Source: Mycetocola spongiae
GTDB lineage: Bacteria > Actinomycetota > Actinomycetes > Actinomycetales > Microbacteriaceae
DNA length: 64,000 nucleotides
NCBI RefSeq assembly: GCF_020424085.1
Contig: NZ_CP080203.1
Coordinates: 3,038,001-3,102,000, forward strand
Reading direction: 5' to 3'
The position numbers and the translations under genes are program-made. Under the pieces are notes generated by a model that was not told the origin of the DNA, ran no database searches, and saw only the letters and a list, made by a program, of their open reading frames with translations. Positions 9,159 through 17,861 of this stretch are shown in pieces (the first letter of the stretch is position 1; every line of letters begins with the position of its first letter).

Positions 9159-10333
9159 TATTCCGCGATACCCAGCACGGTATGGGTGAGCTTGGACAGC
9201 GGCTCGGATAGCGCGTTGATGCTATCGGAGAGCTCCTTTACCTGCGCGGTGCTCAGATCGGTATAGCTCACGAAGCCGTCCGCGAGCGAACCGTGCTGGG
9301 CGAGCAGCTCGTTGAGCGCGGTGAAGCGGCGCTCGATCGTGGCGGAGAGGGTTTTGCCCTCCTCGCCCGAGGCCTCGGCGATCTCCCGCACATTGCCAAA
9401 GGCCACCGAGGCGCCCTCCACATTTGCCTGGAAATCGTAGAGATCGGTATGGCTGAACTCGTCCTCCTCGCCCGTGATCTTGGAACCGGCGACCTCGTCC
9501 AGCAGGCCAATCGCGCCATTGGAGATATCGGCCAGGCTCACCGTGAAATCGGGGGCGTAGACCAGGTCATAAAGCTCCTGGACGTTTTCGTCCAGCCCAT
9601 CGGCCAGGGCGGTGCGTCCCGCCTGATCCGCGGGGGTATAGCCCTCGGGGGCCCAGAGGTTTTTCTCGATCGCGTGGAATCCGGTGAAGTTGATGCCGTC
9701 CTCCTCGGCCATCGGCTCGCGGAAGTCGATCTTCGGATCCAGGTCACCAAAGGCCTCGGCGGTGGGCTCGATGCGCTCATAGTGCACGCGGGTGAGGGGG
9801 TAGAGGCGGCGCGCGGTCTCGTCGTCTCCCGCACGATAGGCGGCGGTGAACTCCTTGACCGCGGGCAGCAGCTCGCCCACCTGATCCTTGACATAGCCCA
9901 CATAATTGGCCACGGCGAGGTCGGTGCGCTCCTGCTCATTGGCATCAAGCTTCACGGCCTCACCGGTCACGGTGAATGCGGCGGTGCCGATACCCTTGCC
10001 CACCATGCCGAGCTTGCACTCGGTATAGTACGTGCCCGGGTTGAGGTGGGCCACATAGTCCACGGTCTGGCCGGGGGTGATATTTTCCTTCTCGCCAACG
10101 ATGCGCAGCTTATCCTCGGCGAGGATCTCAAACTCGTTCACCTGGGTGCCGTTATTGGTCACGGTGAATTTAATCGTGCCGGCCGCCGTGCTATCGGTGC
10201 TCACCACGCAGGTGTCATCGGTGATGCCCACGGTGATGGCCGCGGCCGCGGGGTTATTGGCCACGCAGCCGGTCAGCACGAGGGCGAGCGCGGCGGTGCC
10301 GGTGAGCGCGGCGAGGGGGCGGGGATTTTTCAT
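9158..10333 (-). CDS. efeO: EfeO, iron-binding lipoprotein of the EfeUOB system
   Basis: This 391-residue extracytoplasmic protein has a lipoprotein signal peptide ending in a lipobox (LVLTGC, cysteine about 23). The N-terminal cupredoxin-like domain (about 30-130) contains Cys residues in DDTCVV and YYTECKLGM. The C-terminal imelysin/M75-like domain carries the HxxE motif as GFHAIEKNLW. This two-domain layout is the standard long EfeO. It is thought to bind ferric or ferrous iron and pass it to EfeU. Its start overlaps the efeU stop by four bases. Confidence 0.95.
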   Translation of the reverse strand: MKNPRPLAALTGTAALALVLTGCVANNPAAAAITVGITDDTCVVSTDSTAAGTIKFTVTNNGTQVNEFEILAEDKLRIVGEKENITPGQTVDYVAHLNPGTYYTECKLGMVGKGIGTAAFTVTGEAVKLDANEQERTDLAVANYVGYVKDQVGELLPAVKEFTAAYRAGDDETARRLYPLTRVHYERIEPTAEAFGDLDPKIDFREPMAEEDGINFTGFHAIEKNLWAPEGYTPADQAGRTALADGLDENVQELYDLVYAPDFTVSLADISNGAIGLLDEVAGSKITGEEDEFSHTDLYDFQANVEGASVAFGNVREIAEASGEEGKTLSATIERRFTALNELLAQHGSLADGFVSYTDLSTAQVKELSDSINALSEPLSKLTHTVLGIAE

Positions 10334-11184
10334 GCGGAGACTCCAGGGGAGAGGGGGGTGGTGGATGCCGTGGCGCGGGGCCCGCGGTGCGAACTGATGC
10401 GATAAAAAGCGGTGATGCAGATCAGCAGATAGGCGAGCCAGGCGCCGAGCTGAAGCCAGGTGGGGGACGGGGTGAAGTTGAGGAAGCCCCCGAGCAGCGT
10501 GCCGTACCAGCTGGTGGGCGGGATGGCGGCGCTGATATCAAACGCGGAGATGCCCCAGCCGGGGAGTGCGCCGGCCTCCTGAAGATCGCCGATGCCGTAG
10601 GCGAGCACACCCGCGGCCACAACGATCAGCGCATAACCGGTCCAGGTGAAAAACGTGCCGAGGTTGATGCGGATCAGGCCGCGATAGATGAGGATCTCGA
10701 TCACTACGGCCGTGAGGATGCCCAGCAGTGCGCCGCCGAGGGCGCCCGCCTCGCTGGATCCCGGGCCCACCCGGGCCAGGATAAACAGGGCGGTTTCGAT
10801 GCCCTCGCGGCCCACGCTGAGGAAGGCCAGGAGCACGACGCCCCAGCCGGTTCCGGCCGCGGCGCGGTCGATTCCGGAGTGCAGATTGCCCTTGAGATCC
10901 TTGGCGGTTTTGCCCATCCAGAAGATCATCCAGGTGACAAAACCCACGGCAATAATGGACAGGCCGCCGCCGAGGATCTCCTGCGCCTGAAACGTGAGCC
11001 CATAGGGGCCCCAGGTGAGGGCGGCGCCCACGCCGATGGACAGGGCGAGGGCGATCGCGATGCCCAGCCAGACCCGACCGAGCAGATCGCGGCGGTCGAT
11101 CTTGACCAGATAGGCGATGAGGATGCCCACGATAAGGGCGGCTTCCAGCCCCTTGCGCAGGCCAATGAGGTAGTTAGCGAACAC
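10330..11184 (-). CDS. efeU: EfeU, FTR1-family iron permease
   Basis: This 284-residue membrane protein has about seven helices and belongs to the FTR1/EfeU iron permease family. Of the two REXXE iron-binding motifs, the second is intact (GREGIETALF near residue 126). The first reads LRKGLEAALIV near residues 9-19, with Lys where the first Glu is expected. It is the first gene of the operon and starts 65 bases below an operator resembling a DtxR/IdeR double box, so repression by iron is likely. A frameshift is not indicated; all helices are present. Confidence 0.93.
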   Translation of the reverse strand: MFANYLIGLRKGLEAALIVGILIAYLVKIDRRDLLGRVWLGIAIALALSIGVGAALTWGPYGLTFQAQEILGGGLSIIAVGFVTWMIFWMGKTAKDLKGNLHSGIDRAAAGTGWGVVLLAFLSVGREGIETALFILARVGPGSSEAGALGGALLGILTAVVIEILIYRGLIRINLGTFFTWTGYALIVVAAGVLAYGIGDLQEAGALPGWGISAFDISAAIPPTSWYGTLLGGFLNFTPSPTWLQLGAWLAYLLICITAFYRISSHRGPRATASTTPLSPGVSA

Positions 11185-11248
11185 GTTTTCCTTTTTCCCG
11201 GTTTGATCACACCGGTCGCGCGCAATGTTCGTGCGGCCGCGAAAAGAA

Positions 11249-11268
11249 AGGTTAGCATGGCCTAACCT
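11249..11268. promoter_or_regulatory. DtxR/IdeR-like iron operator before efeUOB
   Basis: The 20-base sequence AGGTTAGCATGGCCTAACCT is a perfect inverted repeat with 7-base arms and a 6-base spacer. Read as two overlapping 19-base boxes offset by five bases (starting at 11247 and 11252), each matches 14 of 19 positions of the DtxR/IdeR consensus TTAGGTTAGSCTAACCTAA. This fits binding of two regulator dimers on opposite faces, as known for this family. No dtxR gene is in the window. Confidence 0.75.
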
Positions 11269-11481
11269 TGGCGCGGTTATTTTTTAGCCCGTTTGGGGCG
11301 ATTTTGGAGAAATGGCCCCGCGCTTGCCCGGGATCACGCGGCGCGGGGCTCGTGAGTTTTTTTATGACGCGGGGGTTCGGTGGTCCCGCCGCGGATGGTT
11401 TTCTCGGGGCTCTCGCGCGGGGCGGGGTCGCGCGCCGGCCCGGAGTGGAGAAAAAAGCCGCGGGGTTTTCCCGGAAAAACG

Positions 11482-11509
11482 TTGACTTAGTAAAAATCTT
11501 CAATATAGT
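11482..11509 (+). promoter_or_regulatory. Sigma70-type promoter of the XRE-cupin regulator
   Basis: TTGACT (11482-11487), a 16-base spacer and TATAGT (11504-11509) form a near-consensus promoter in an unusually AT-rich patch. A GGAAAGGG ribosome binding site (about 11529-11536) precedes the ATG at 11549. Confidence 0.7.
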
Positions 11510-11548
11510 TAACGCACTGGCCGAATTAGGAAAGGGTGGCACCGCATC

Positions 11549-12154
11549 ATGGTTGATGACGATAATAACCTCGCTCCCGGCCAGGTTAAAGCCCTGCTGA
11601 CCACGATCGGTTCCCAGGTGCGGACGCTGCGCAAGGAACGAGGGCTCACCCTTAATGCGCTGTCCGAGACCACGGGCCTGAGCCCGGCCATCGTGTCACA
11701 GATCGAGCGCGGCCTCGCGAACCCGTCGTTTACGACACTCGCCCAGCTCGCTCACGGACTGGAAATCCCGGTGGGAAAGTTTTTTTCCGCCGCCGAGGAA
11801 TCCCGTTCGCCCGTCGTTCGCAAGGCCGACCGACGCAACCTTAAAGGAGTATCGCGCAAGTCCGTGGGGGAGGCCGTATATGAGCTTCTCACCCCGGACC
11901 TCAACGGTATGATCGAGGCCCATTGGATCGTTAGTCCCCCCGGCCATAACACCAGCGATACCCCGTTCCGGCACGGCGGCGAGGAATTTGGCATCATCCT
12001 CTCCGGCCGCAAGGATGTCTATCTTGATGGCGTGTGCTACACGCTTGACGCGGGTGATTCCATCACCTACTCCTCCGAAATACCTCACTGGTATGTGAAC
12101 TCCTACGATGAAACCTGCGTGGCCATCTGGGTGAATACGCCACCCACCTGGTAG
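11549..12154 (+). CDS. XRE-family transcriptional regulator with C-terminal cupin domain
   Basis: This 201-residue DNA-binding protein has an N-terminal helix-turn-helix (about 14-68; VRTLRKERGLTLNALSETTG then LSPAIVSQIERG) and a C-terminal cupin (about 120-198) with FRHGGEEFGIILSGRKDVYL and an EIPHWYVN segment. Regulators of this build sense a small molecule through the cupin and often control adjacent amine, amino-acid or acid catabolism genes. It lies 134 bases upstream of a co-directional catabolic gene run, and is the obvious candidate controller of that run. The effector is unknown. Confidence 0.9.
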   Translation: MVDDDNNLAPGQVKALLTTIGSQVRTLRKERGLTLNALSETTGLSPAIVSQIERGLANPSFTTLAQLAHGLEIPVGKFFSAAEESRSPVVRKADRRNLKGVSRKSVGEAVYELLTPDLNGMIEAHWIVSPPGHNTSDTPFRHGGEEFGIILSGRKDVYLDGVCYTLDAGDSITYSSEIPHWYVNSYDETCVAIWVNTPPTW

Positions 12155-12205
12155 TTCGCGGGTCGCGTGGCCTTCGCGCGTACCGCCCCCGTTAGAAGTC
12201 TCATT

Positions 12206-12236
12206 CCGCCGCTGGTGTAGTCCCCGACCACGGCGG
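12206..12236 (+). promoter_or_regulatory. Imperfect inverted repeat upstream of the catabolic operon
   Basis: CCGCCG(C)TGGT pairs with ACCACGGCGG across a ten-base loop, with one bulged base, in the 134-base gap between the regulator and the transporter gene. No U-run follows, so an operator or leader structure is as likely as a terminator. Confidence 0.35.
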
Positions 12237-12288
12237 TGCTGAGTCGTACCCTTTTGCGCCAATGAAGGCGCAGCCGAAAGGACTCAAA

Positions 12289-13584
12289 ATGCTAGACAAC
12301 GCCGTCCAGACCGCAGCCCCCTCCCGAAAATTCACCCCCGATGTCAGCCGCGCCCTGCGCGGACTGGGCCTCGGGAACGCCATGGAATGGTACGACTGGA
12401 TGATCTTCGGACTCCTCTCGGCCTTTATCGGGCCCAATTTTTTCCCCTCCGATAACGCCCTCTCGGCCACGCTCGGCGCGCTCGCCGTATTCGCCATCGG
12501 CTTTGCCTTCCGCCCCCTCGGCGGAATCCTGCTGGGGACCCTGGCCGACCGCATCGGCCGCCGCCGAATCATGCTGCTCTCGGTGGGGCTGATGTCGGTG
12601 ACCACGCTGATCATCGCAATCGCGCCGACCTATCAGCAGATCGGCGTCTGGGCCGGCGTGATCCTCCTCGCCTGCCGCATCTTCCAGGGCATCTCCGCGG
12701 GGGTGGAGGCCCCGCTATCCACCTCACACGCGCTCGAACTCGCCCCCGAGGGGCGCGAGGGCATGGTGGCCGGGCTCATGTCGTTTTATGTGAACTTCGG
12801 AATCCTGATCGCCTCGCTCACGGCGTTTGCCTGCACCTCGATCCTCGGTGCCGAGGTGATGGCCGACTGGGGCTGGCGCGTGCCCTTTGCCCTCGGTGCC
12901 CTCTTTGGCCTGGTGGTCCTGATCATCCGGCGCACGCTGCCCGAGACCATGGCCCCCGAGGAGCTCGCCGAGAACACCACCCGCCGCATCTGGGGCGCGA
13001 TCCGCAAGCACTGGATGGCGATCCTCGCGATTGTTTTCATCGTGGGAGCCGTGCAGGCCTATAACTACGCCTGGACCGTGGGGCTGCCCAACTCGGCCCG
13101 CGCCACCTTTGGCGAAAACCCCACCGCGGTCTTCGCGGTGAGCTCCGCCCTGGCCTTTGTGATGCTGATCGGTAGCTGGGTGGTGGGCCGCCTGGCCGAT
13201 GGCCGCTCGATGTCGAAGTGGTTTATCGTCTCGCGGCTGCTCGCGATCCCCTCGGTGTTCCTGATGCTGCTCTATGTGGCACCCGGAATGGGCGGATTCA
13301 CCGCCGTGATGCTGGGCGGATCCGTGGTGCTGGTGCTGAATATGACGCTCTATAACGTCGTCAGTTCAACCCTGCTCCCCAAGGCCTGCCGCGGAACCGG
13401 TGTGGCCGTGGGCTATGGCGTGGGTGTGGCCGTCTTCGGCGGCACCGCCTCCTATCTGCTGGTCTGGCTGCAGTCCGTCGGCGCTACCTGGGTCTTCCCG
13501 GTCTACGTCGCGGTGCTGTGTGCCCTGAGTCTTGTGTTTTATCTGCTGGCCCGCGCTCGGACCGGCCTCTTCATCGGAAACTAA
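12289..13584 (+). CDS. MFS transporter, metabolite:H+ symporter (MHS) type
   Basis: This 431-residue, 12-helix permease has the MHS hallmark GNAMEWYDWMIFG near residues 29-41 and the MFS loop LADRIGRRRIMLLS between helices 2 and 3. MHS members import organic acids or zwitterions (citrate, shikimate, proline/betaine, alpha-ketoglutarate). I chose the ATG at 12289 because GAAAGGA sits seven bases upstream; an earlier in-frame ATG at 12262 lacks this. As first gene of the catabolic run it presumably imports the carboxylate substrate of the downstream enzymes. Confidence 0.9.
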   Translation: MLDNAVQTAAPSRKFTPDVSRALRGLGLGNAMEWYDWMIFGLLSAFIGPNFFPSDNALSATLGALAVFAIGFAFRPLGGILLGTLADRIGRRRIMLLSVGLMSVTTLIIAIAPTYQQIGVWAGVILLACRIFQGISAGVEAPLSTSHALELAPEGREGMVAGLMSFYVNFGILIASLTAFACTSILGAEVMADWGWRVPFALGALFGLVVLIIRRTLPETMAPEELAENTTRRIWGAIRKHWMAILAIVFIVGAVQAYNYAWTVGLPNSARATFGENPTAVFAVSSALAFVMLIGSWVVGRLADGRSMSKWFIVSRLLAIPSVFLMLLYVAPGMGGFTAVMLGGSVVLVLNMTLYNVVSSTLLPKACRGTGVAVGYGVGVAVFGGTASYLLVWLQSVGATWVFPVYVAVLCALSLVFYLLARARTGLFIGN

Positions 13585-13595
13585 GGAATAACATC

Positions 13596-14960
13596 ATGAT
13601 CTCCCTCGATCTCATCACCCGCACCGACGACCTGCGTGCCCCCGTGATCTCCCGCTCGGATGTCCTCGTGGTGGGCGGAGGCCCCGCCGGGGTCGCCGCG
13701 GCCGTGACCGCCGCCCGCTCGGGCGTCTCGGTGACCCTGCTTGAGCGCTATTCGGCGCTCGGCGGGCTCGCCTCGGGCGGCATGGTGCTGGTGCTCGACG
13801 ATATGGTCAACGGCCCGGAAATCACCGTGACCGGAATCGTGAGCGAGTATATCGACCGGCTCAAGCGCCTGGGTCTCGCCGTGGACCCGCCCGAGGAGGA
13901 CCGCTATGCCTCCACCGAGACGTGGAACCGCTGGGGACGCTACGGCCTCTTCGATTTCCACTCCCACGTCACCCCGAAGCCGATCTGCTATGCCGCCGCC
14001 TTTGACCCGGACGGCTGGAAGCGCGTCTCGAATGACCTCGTGCGCGAGGCCGGCGTGAACGTGCGCCTGCACTCCTGGTTCTCGCGGCCGATCGTGGATA
14101 ACGGCGTGATCAAGGGCGTGATTTGTGAGACCAAGAGCGGGCCGCAGGCGTTCCTCGCCGATGTGGTGATCGATACCACGGGAGATATCGACGTGGCCTC
14201 CCGGGCGGGCGCCAGCTATGTGCAGGATAACTACCTCACCACGCTGGTGTTCCGCCTGGGCGGCATCGATACCGACGCCGCCGAAAAATTCGAGCAGGAG
14301 AACCCGGCCGAGGCGCGCGCCCTCAACCGCAAGATTAAGCGCATGCTCGGCGGGGCCTGGGAACTGTGGTGGCTGAAGACCCCCGTGCCCGGCGTGGTGT
14401 GGTGCAACGCCCCGCACCTGACCGGGTTTAACGGCCTCGACCCCGAGGACATGACCAATGCCGAGTTCCTCGCCCGCGACCGGATCATGGAGACCGTGGA
14501 CTTTGTGCGCGAAAACCTCCCCGGGTTCTCCGGGGCCTATGTGCTGGATGTGGCTCAGCAGATGGGGGTGCGCCAGACCCGCCTCCTCGAGGGCGAATAT
14601 GTGATGACCAAGGAGGACGTGACCACGCGCCGCCACTTCGCCGATTCGGTGGCCCGCGGCCGCGATTATTATTACCCCTATCGCTCGCTGCTGCCGCGCG
14701 AGGTGGACGGGCTGCTGGTGGCCGGACGCCATTATTCGGCCACGCCCGAGGCCCAAAAATCCTCGCGCGAGATCCCGCCGTGCATGGCCATGGGCCAGGC
14801 CGTGGGGGTGGCCGCGGCGCTCGCCGTGGACGCCGGAATCCGGGTGCGCGACGTGAACCCCACCGATATCCAGGCGGGCATGCACCGGCACGGGGCCGAT
14901 CCGGGAGATATCCCCTCGGCCAATGCCACGATTGACGCCGAGACGGCGGTGCTCTCATGA
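13596..14960 (+). CDS. FAD-dependent oxidoreductase (FAD_oxidored, PF12831-like)
   Basis: The 454-residue flavoprotein opens with a dinucleotide-binding fold, VLVVGGGPAGVAAAV (about residues 23-37), then an acidic end of strand 2 (LLERYSALGG). The C-terminal part has GLLVAGRHYSATPEAQ and a proline-methionine segment (IPPCMAMGQAVGVAAA) typical of this family. The reaction is unknown; a dehydrogenation of an acid or acyl-CoA is plausible. AAGGA lies eleven bases before the ATG. The stop overlaps the CoA-transferase start as ATGA. No signal peptide is seen, so it is cytosolic. A ferredoxin at the end of the cluster could be its electron acceptor (inference). Confidence 0.85.
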   Translation: MISLDLITRTDDLRAPVISRSDVLVVGGGPAGVAAAVTAARSGVSVTLLERYSALGGLASGGMVLVLDDMVNGPEITVTGIVSEYIDRLKRLGLAVDPPEEDRYASTETWNRWGRYGLFDFHSHVTPKPICYAAAFDPDGWKRVSNDLVREAGVNVRLHSWFSRPIVDNGVIKGVICETKSGPQAFLADVVIDTTGDIDVASRAGASYVQDNYLTTLVFRLGGIDTDAAEKFEQENPAEARALNRKIKRMLGGAWELWWLKTPVPGVVWCNAPHLTGFNGLDPEDMTNAEFLARDRIMETVDFVRENLPGFSGAYVLDVAQQMGVRQTRLLEGEYVMTKEDVTTRRHFADSVARGRDYYYPYRSLLPREVDGLLVAGRHYSATPEAQKSSREIPPCMAMGQAVGVAAALAVDAGIRVRDVNPTDIQAGMHRHGADPGDIPSANATIDAETAVLS

Positions 14961-16144
14961 GCGAGACACAGGCCCTGGGGGGCATCACCGTGGTGGACTT
15001 CACCCAGGTTTATATGGGGCCCAGCTGCACCCAGATGCTCGGGGATTTTGGGGCCAATGTCATCAAGGTGGAGCGCCCGGGCCTCGGCGATATCTCCCGC
15101 AATTCCTTCCCCGACCGGGACGGCCAGGACAACCCGATTTTCCTCTCGATCAACCGCAATAAGCGCAGCCTCTCGGTGGATACCCGCACCGAGGAGGGCA
15201 AGAGTGTGCTGCGCGAGATCATCGCGACCGCCGATGTGGTGGTATCCAATTTCCGCTCCGGCGTGATGGAGCGGATGGGCTTTGGTTATGAGGAGCTCGC
15301 GGCCACCAATCCGCGGCTGATCTGGGCCTCGGGCACCGGCTTTGGAAATACCGGACCCTACGCGGCCAAGGGCGGTCAGGACGTGATCGCGCAGGCCTAT
15401 TCGGGCGTGATGTGGCGGCGCGAGAGTGCCGATACGCCGCTCTCGGTCTATCCCACAACCCTCGCCGATTACACCACGGGCATGCACCTGATGCAGGGCA
15501 TTCTGCTGGCCCTGCGCTCGCGCGAGGCCACCGGCCACGGCCAAAAGGTGGAGGTCACGATGTACGACTCGATGCTGCATATGCAGATGCAGGAGGCCTG
15601 CATGCAGCTCAACCGGGGCTATGAGGTGAACTGGGGTGCGATGCCGCTGAGCGGGGTTTTTGCCACGAGCGACGGCGCCGTAACCATGGTGGGTGGCTTC
15701 ACCGAGAACGCGCTGCACCATATCTCGCGCGCGCTGGAGCTGGACGAGGACCTTTCGCTGCGCCCCGAATACGCGACGCTGCAGGAACAATTTGACCGCA
15801 AACCCGAGCTACAGGCCATCTTCCGCGCCGAGTTCCCCAAGCGCACCACCGCCGAGTGGACCGACCGGCTCGAGGCCGAGGGCCTGCTGAACGCCCCGGT
15901 ATTCACGCTGGAGGACACGCTGAATGACGCGCAGACCGCCGCGAATAACATGATCGTCGAGGCCGAGCATCCCACCGTGGGAACCGTGCGCATGCTCGCC
16001 GCGCCCATCCACCTCTCGGGCACCCCGGCCCGGGTGGGCAGGGCCGCGCCGCGCCTCGGGGAACATAACCGCGAGATCCTCGCCGAGAACGGATTTGACG
16101 AGGCCACCATCAACCGACTGCATGAGCTGGGGGTATTGCGATGA
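14957..16144 (+). CDS. Class III CoA-transferase (CaiB/BaiF/Frc family)
   Basis: This 395-residue enzyme moves CoA between carboxylic acids. The N-terminal GGITVVDFTQVYMGPSCTQ and LGDFGANVIKVERPG are classical for the family, and the catalytic aspartate that forms the acyl anhydride should be D171 (TLADYTTGMHLMQG). Length is normal. It starts inside the preceding stop (ATGA) and ends inside the next start (ATGA), so it is co-translated. It probably activates the imported acid as a CoA thioester. Substrates in the family include carnitine, oxalate, succinate/mesaconate and bile acids; none can be chosen from sequence. Confidence 0.93.
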   Translation: MSETQALGGITVVDFTQVYMGPSCTQMLGDFGANVIKVERPGLGDISRNSFPDRDGQDNPIFLSINRNKRSLSVDTRTEEGKSVLREIIATADVVVSNFRSGVMERMGFGYEELAATNPRLIWASGTGFGNTGPYAAKGGQDVIAQAYSGVMWRRESADTPLSVYPTTLADYTTGMHLMQGILLALRSREATGHGQKVEVTMYDSMLHMQMQEACMQLNRGYEVNWGAMPLSGVFATSDGAVTMVGGFTENALHHISRALELDEDLSLRPEYATLQEQFDRKPELQAIFRAEFPKRTTAEWTDRLEAEGLLNAPVFTLEDTLNDAQTAANNMIVEAEHPTVGTVRMLAAPIHLSGTPARVGRAAPRLGEHNREILAENGFDEATINRLHELGVLR

Positions 16145-16947
16145 CCTACGCATTTGAGGGAAACCGGGACGGCGTGAACGTGGAGGTGCGCGATCACGTC
16201 GCGCATGTCACGATCGACCGGCCCGAGGTGCTCAACGCGGTGGACCGCGTCACCCACGACCGGCTATGCGCGATCTGGGACGGCATCGAACAGAACCGCG
16301 GCGTGCACCTCGTGGTGATCACCGGCGCCGGCGAACGGGCGTTTTGCGCCGGGGCCGATATGTCCACGGGGGGCGTGGGCAAAACCGGGGTCGAGTACTG
16401 GGCCGACCTGGATCCCAACGGGTTTGGGGGGATTAGCCTGCGCCGCACGCTGGATATCCCCGTGATCGCCCGGGTGAACGGCTATGCGCTGGGCGGGGGC
16501 ATGGAGATCATGCTCGGCGCGGACATCATCATCGCCTCCGAGACCGCCCGGATGGGGCTGACCGAGCCGCGCATGGGCCGGCTCGCGCTCGACGGCGGCA
16601 TCACCCAGCTGGTGCGCAAGATTCCCTATGCGCAGGCGATGGGCATGCTGCTGACAGGGCGCAAGGTTGAGGCGCGCGAGGCCGCCGCGATGGGGCTCGT
16701 GACCGAGGTGGTCCCCGCCGATCAGCTGGACGCAGCGGTGCAGCGCTGGATCGAGGACGTGCTCGCCTGCGCCCCCAGCTCGCTGCGGGCAGTGAAACAA
16801 ATGGTGACCCGCACCGAACATATGACCGCGCGCGATGCCCGGGCCGCCCGGCTCCCCGCGCTCATGGAATCGCTGGCCGGAACCGATCAGGACGAGGGGG
16901 TGCGCGCCTTCCAGGAGAAGCGCCGCCCGCAGTGGAAGGAAGACTAG
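16141..16947 (+). CDS. Enoyl-CoA hydratase/isomerase family protein
   Basis: This 268-residue crotonase-fold enzyme has the oxyanion-hole segment AFCAGADMSTGG (about 61-72) and GYALGGGMEIMLGADI (about 115-130). Glutamates at both usual catalytic positions are present: one in GGGMEIML and one in GLTEPRMG. It could hydrate, dehydrate or open the CoA ester made by the neighbouring transferase; pairing of CaiB-like and CaiD-like genes resembles carnitine metabolism, but the remaining cai genes are absent. The stop TAG shares one base with the GTG of the next gene. Confidence 0.9.
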   Translation: MTYAFEGNRDGVNVEVRDHVAHVTIDRPEVLNAVDRVTHDRLCAIWDGIEQNRGVHLVVITGAGERAFCAGADMSTGGVGKTGVEYWADLDPNGFGGISLRRTLDIPVIARVNGYALGGGMEIMLGADIIIASETARMGLTEPRMGRLALDGGITQLVRKIPYAQAMGMLLTGRKVEAREAAAMGLVTEVVPADQLDAAVQRWIEDVLACAPSSLRAVKQMVTRTEHMTARDARAARLPALMESLAGTDQDEGVRAFQEKRRPQWKED

Positions 16948-17861
16948 TGTCGAAAAAATTTGCCCCGCTGCCCCCGGGCGTCTGGGGAGTCGTGGCCACA
17001 CCGTTCCAGGGCAGCGCGCTGGATATCTGTACCGATAGCCTGTCCGAGATCGTGGAGGCCTATCAGCGGATCGGGGCCACCGGGCTGACCGTGCTGGGCG
17101 TATTTGGGGAGGCGCTCTCGCTCACCAGCGAGGAGCGCGCGCTGGTGCTGGAGGTGGTCTGTGAATCCTCCACCCTGCCGCTTGTGGTGGGGATCACCGC
17201 GCTCGCGACGCGGCCCGCGATCGACGAGGTGCGGGTGGCCCAGGCCGCGGCGGGCGAGCGGATCAGCGCCGTCATGGTGCAGGCCAACTCGGCCCGGCCC
17301 ACCGTGCTGATCGATCATCTGCGGGCGATCCACGCGGCCACCGGCGCCGCGATTATGCTCCAGGACTATCCGGCCTCAAGCGGCGTGAAGGTCCCCACCG
17401 AGACCATCATCGCCGCCGCCACGGCCTGCGATTTCCTGGTTGGGATTAAGGCCGAGGCCCCGCCCACCGCCGCCGCGATCGCCGCGATTACAGCGCGCGT
17501 GGACGTGCCCGTATTTGGTGGGCTCGGCGGAACAGGGCTGCTTGATGAGCTTCTCGCCGGGGCCGCGGGGGCGATGACCGGGTTCTCCTATCCCGAGGCG
17601 CTGGTGGCCTGCGTGCGCGCCTGGCGGGAGGAGGGTTATGCCGCGGCCAGCGCCGCGCTGCGGCCCTATCTGCCGCTGATCAACTTTGAACAGCAGCCCG
17701 GGGTCGCGCTCGCCCTGCGCAAGGAATGCCTGCGCCAGCGCGGCTGGATCCTGGACTCGGGTGTGCGCACCCCCGCCGCCCCCTTCCCCGAGGCCCTGCA
17801 TGCCGCGATGCGCCTGCACCTCGACGAGGCGGCCCACGCCCTGGCCGAAACGGTGGCCTGA
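16947..17861 (+). CDS. DapA/DHDPS-superfamily lyase (atypical active site)
   Basis: The 304-residue TIM-barrel protein is a class I aldolase of the dihydrodipicolinate synthase superfamily. The Schiff-base lysine is K168 (VGIKAEAPP). The usual TTGE motif is replaced by VFGE (residues 52-55), and the LYNVP segment that carries the catalytic tyrosine reads LQDYP (138-142), so the tyrosine is shifted two places. It is therefore not the lysine-pathway DapA and more likely a retro-aldolase or dehydratase. The start is GTG 16947 (overlapping TAGTG, GGAAGGA upstream); ATG 16932 is an alternative. Confidence 0.85.
   Translation: MSKKFAPLPPGVWGVVATPFQGSALDICTDSLSEIVEAYQRIGATGLTVLGVFGEALSLTSEERALVLEVVCESSTLPLVVGITALATRPAIDEVRVAQAAAGERISAVMVQANSARPTVLIDHLRAIHAATGAAIMLQDYPASSGVKVPTETIIAAATACDFLVGIKAEAPPTAAAIAAITARVDVPVFGGLGGTGLLDELLAGAAGAMTGFSYPEALVACVRAWREEGYAAASAALRPYLPLINFEQQPGVALALRKECLRQRGWILDSGVRTPAAPFPEALHAAMRLHLDEAAHALAETVA

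Larger units (their letters stand above)
11185..11548. other. 364-base divergent intergenic region between efeU and the XRE regulator
   Basis: No gene is supported here. The left part contains the DtxR/IdeR-like operator (11249-11268) facing efeU; the right part contains a strong promoter for the regulator (11482-11509). The middle, about 11270-11480, is GC-rich with T-runs (near 11281 and 11359) and a GCGC-rich patch. An open frame of about 110 codons on the plus strand here lacks a ribosome binding site and any recognisable motif. Confidence 0.6.

Noticed and set aside
11268-11600. 110-codon plus-strand frame in the efeU/XRE gap
   Set aside because: It runs through the promoter and start of the regulator, lacks a ribosome binding site and has random-looking composition.
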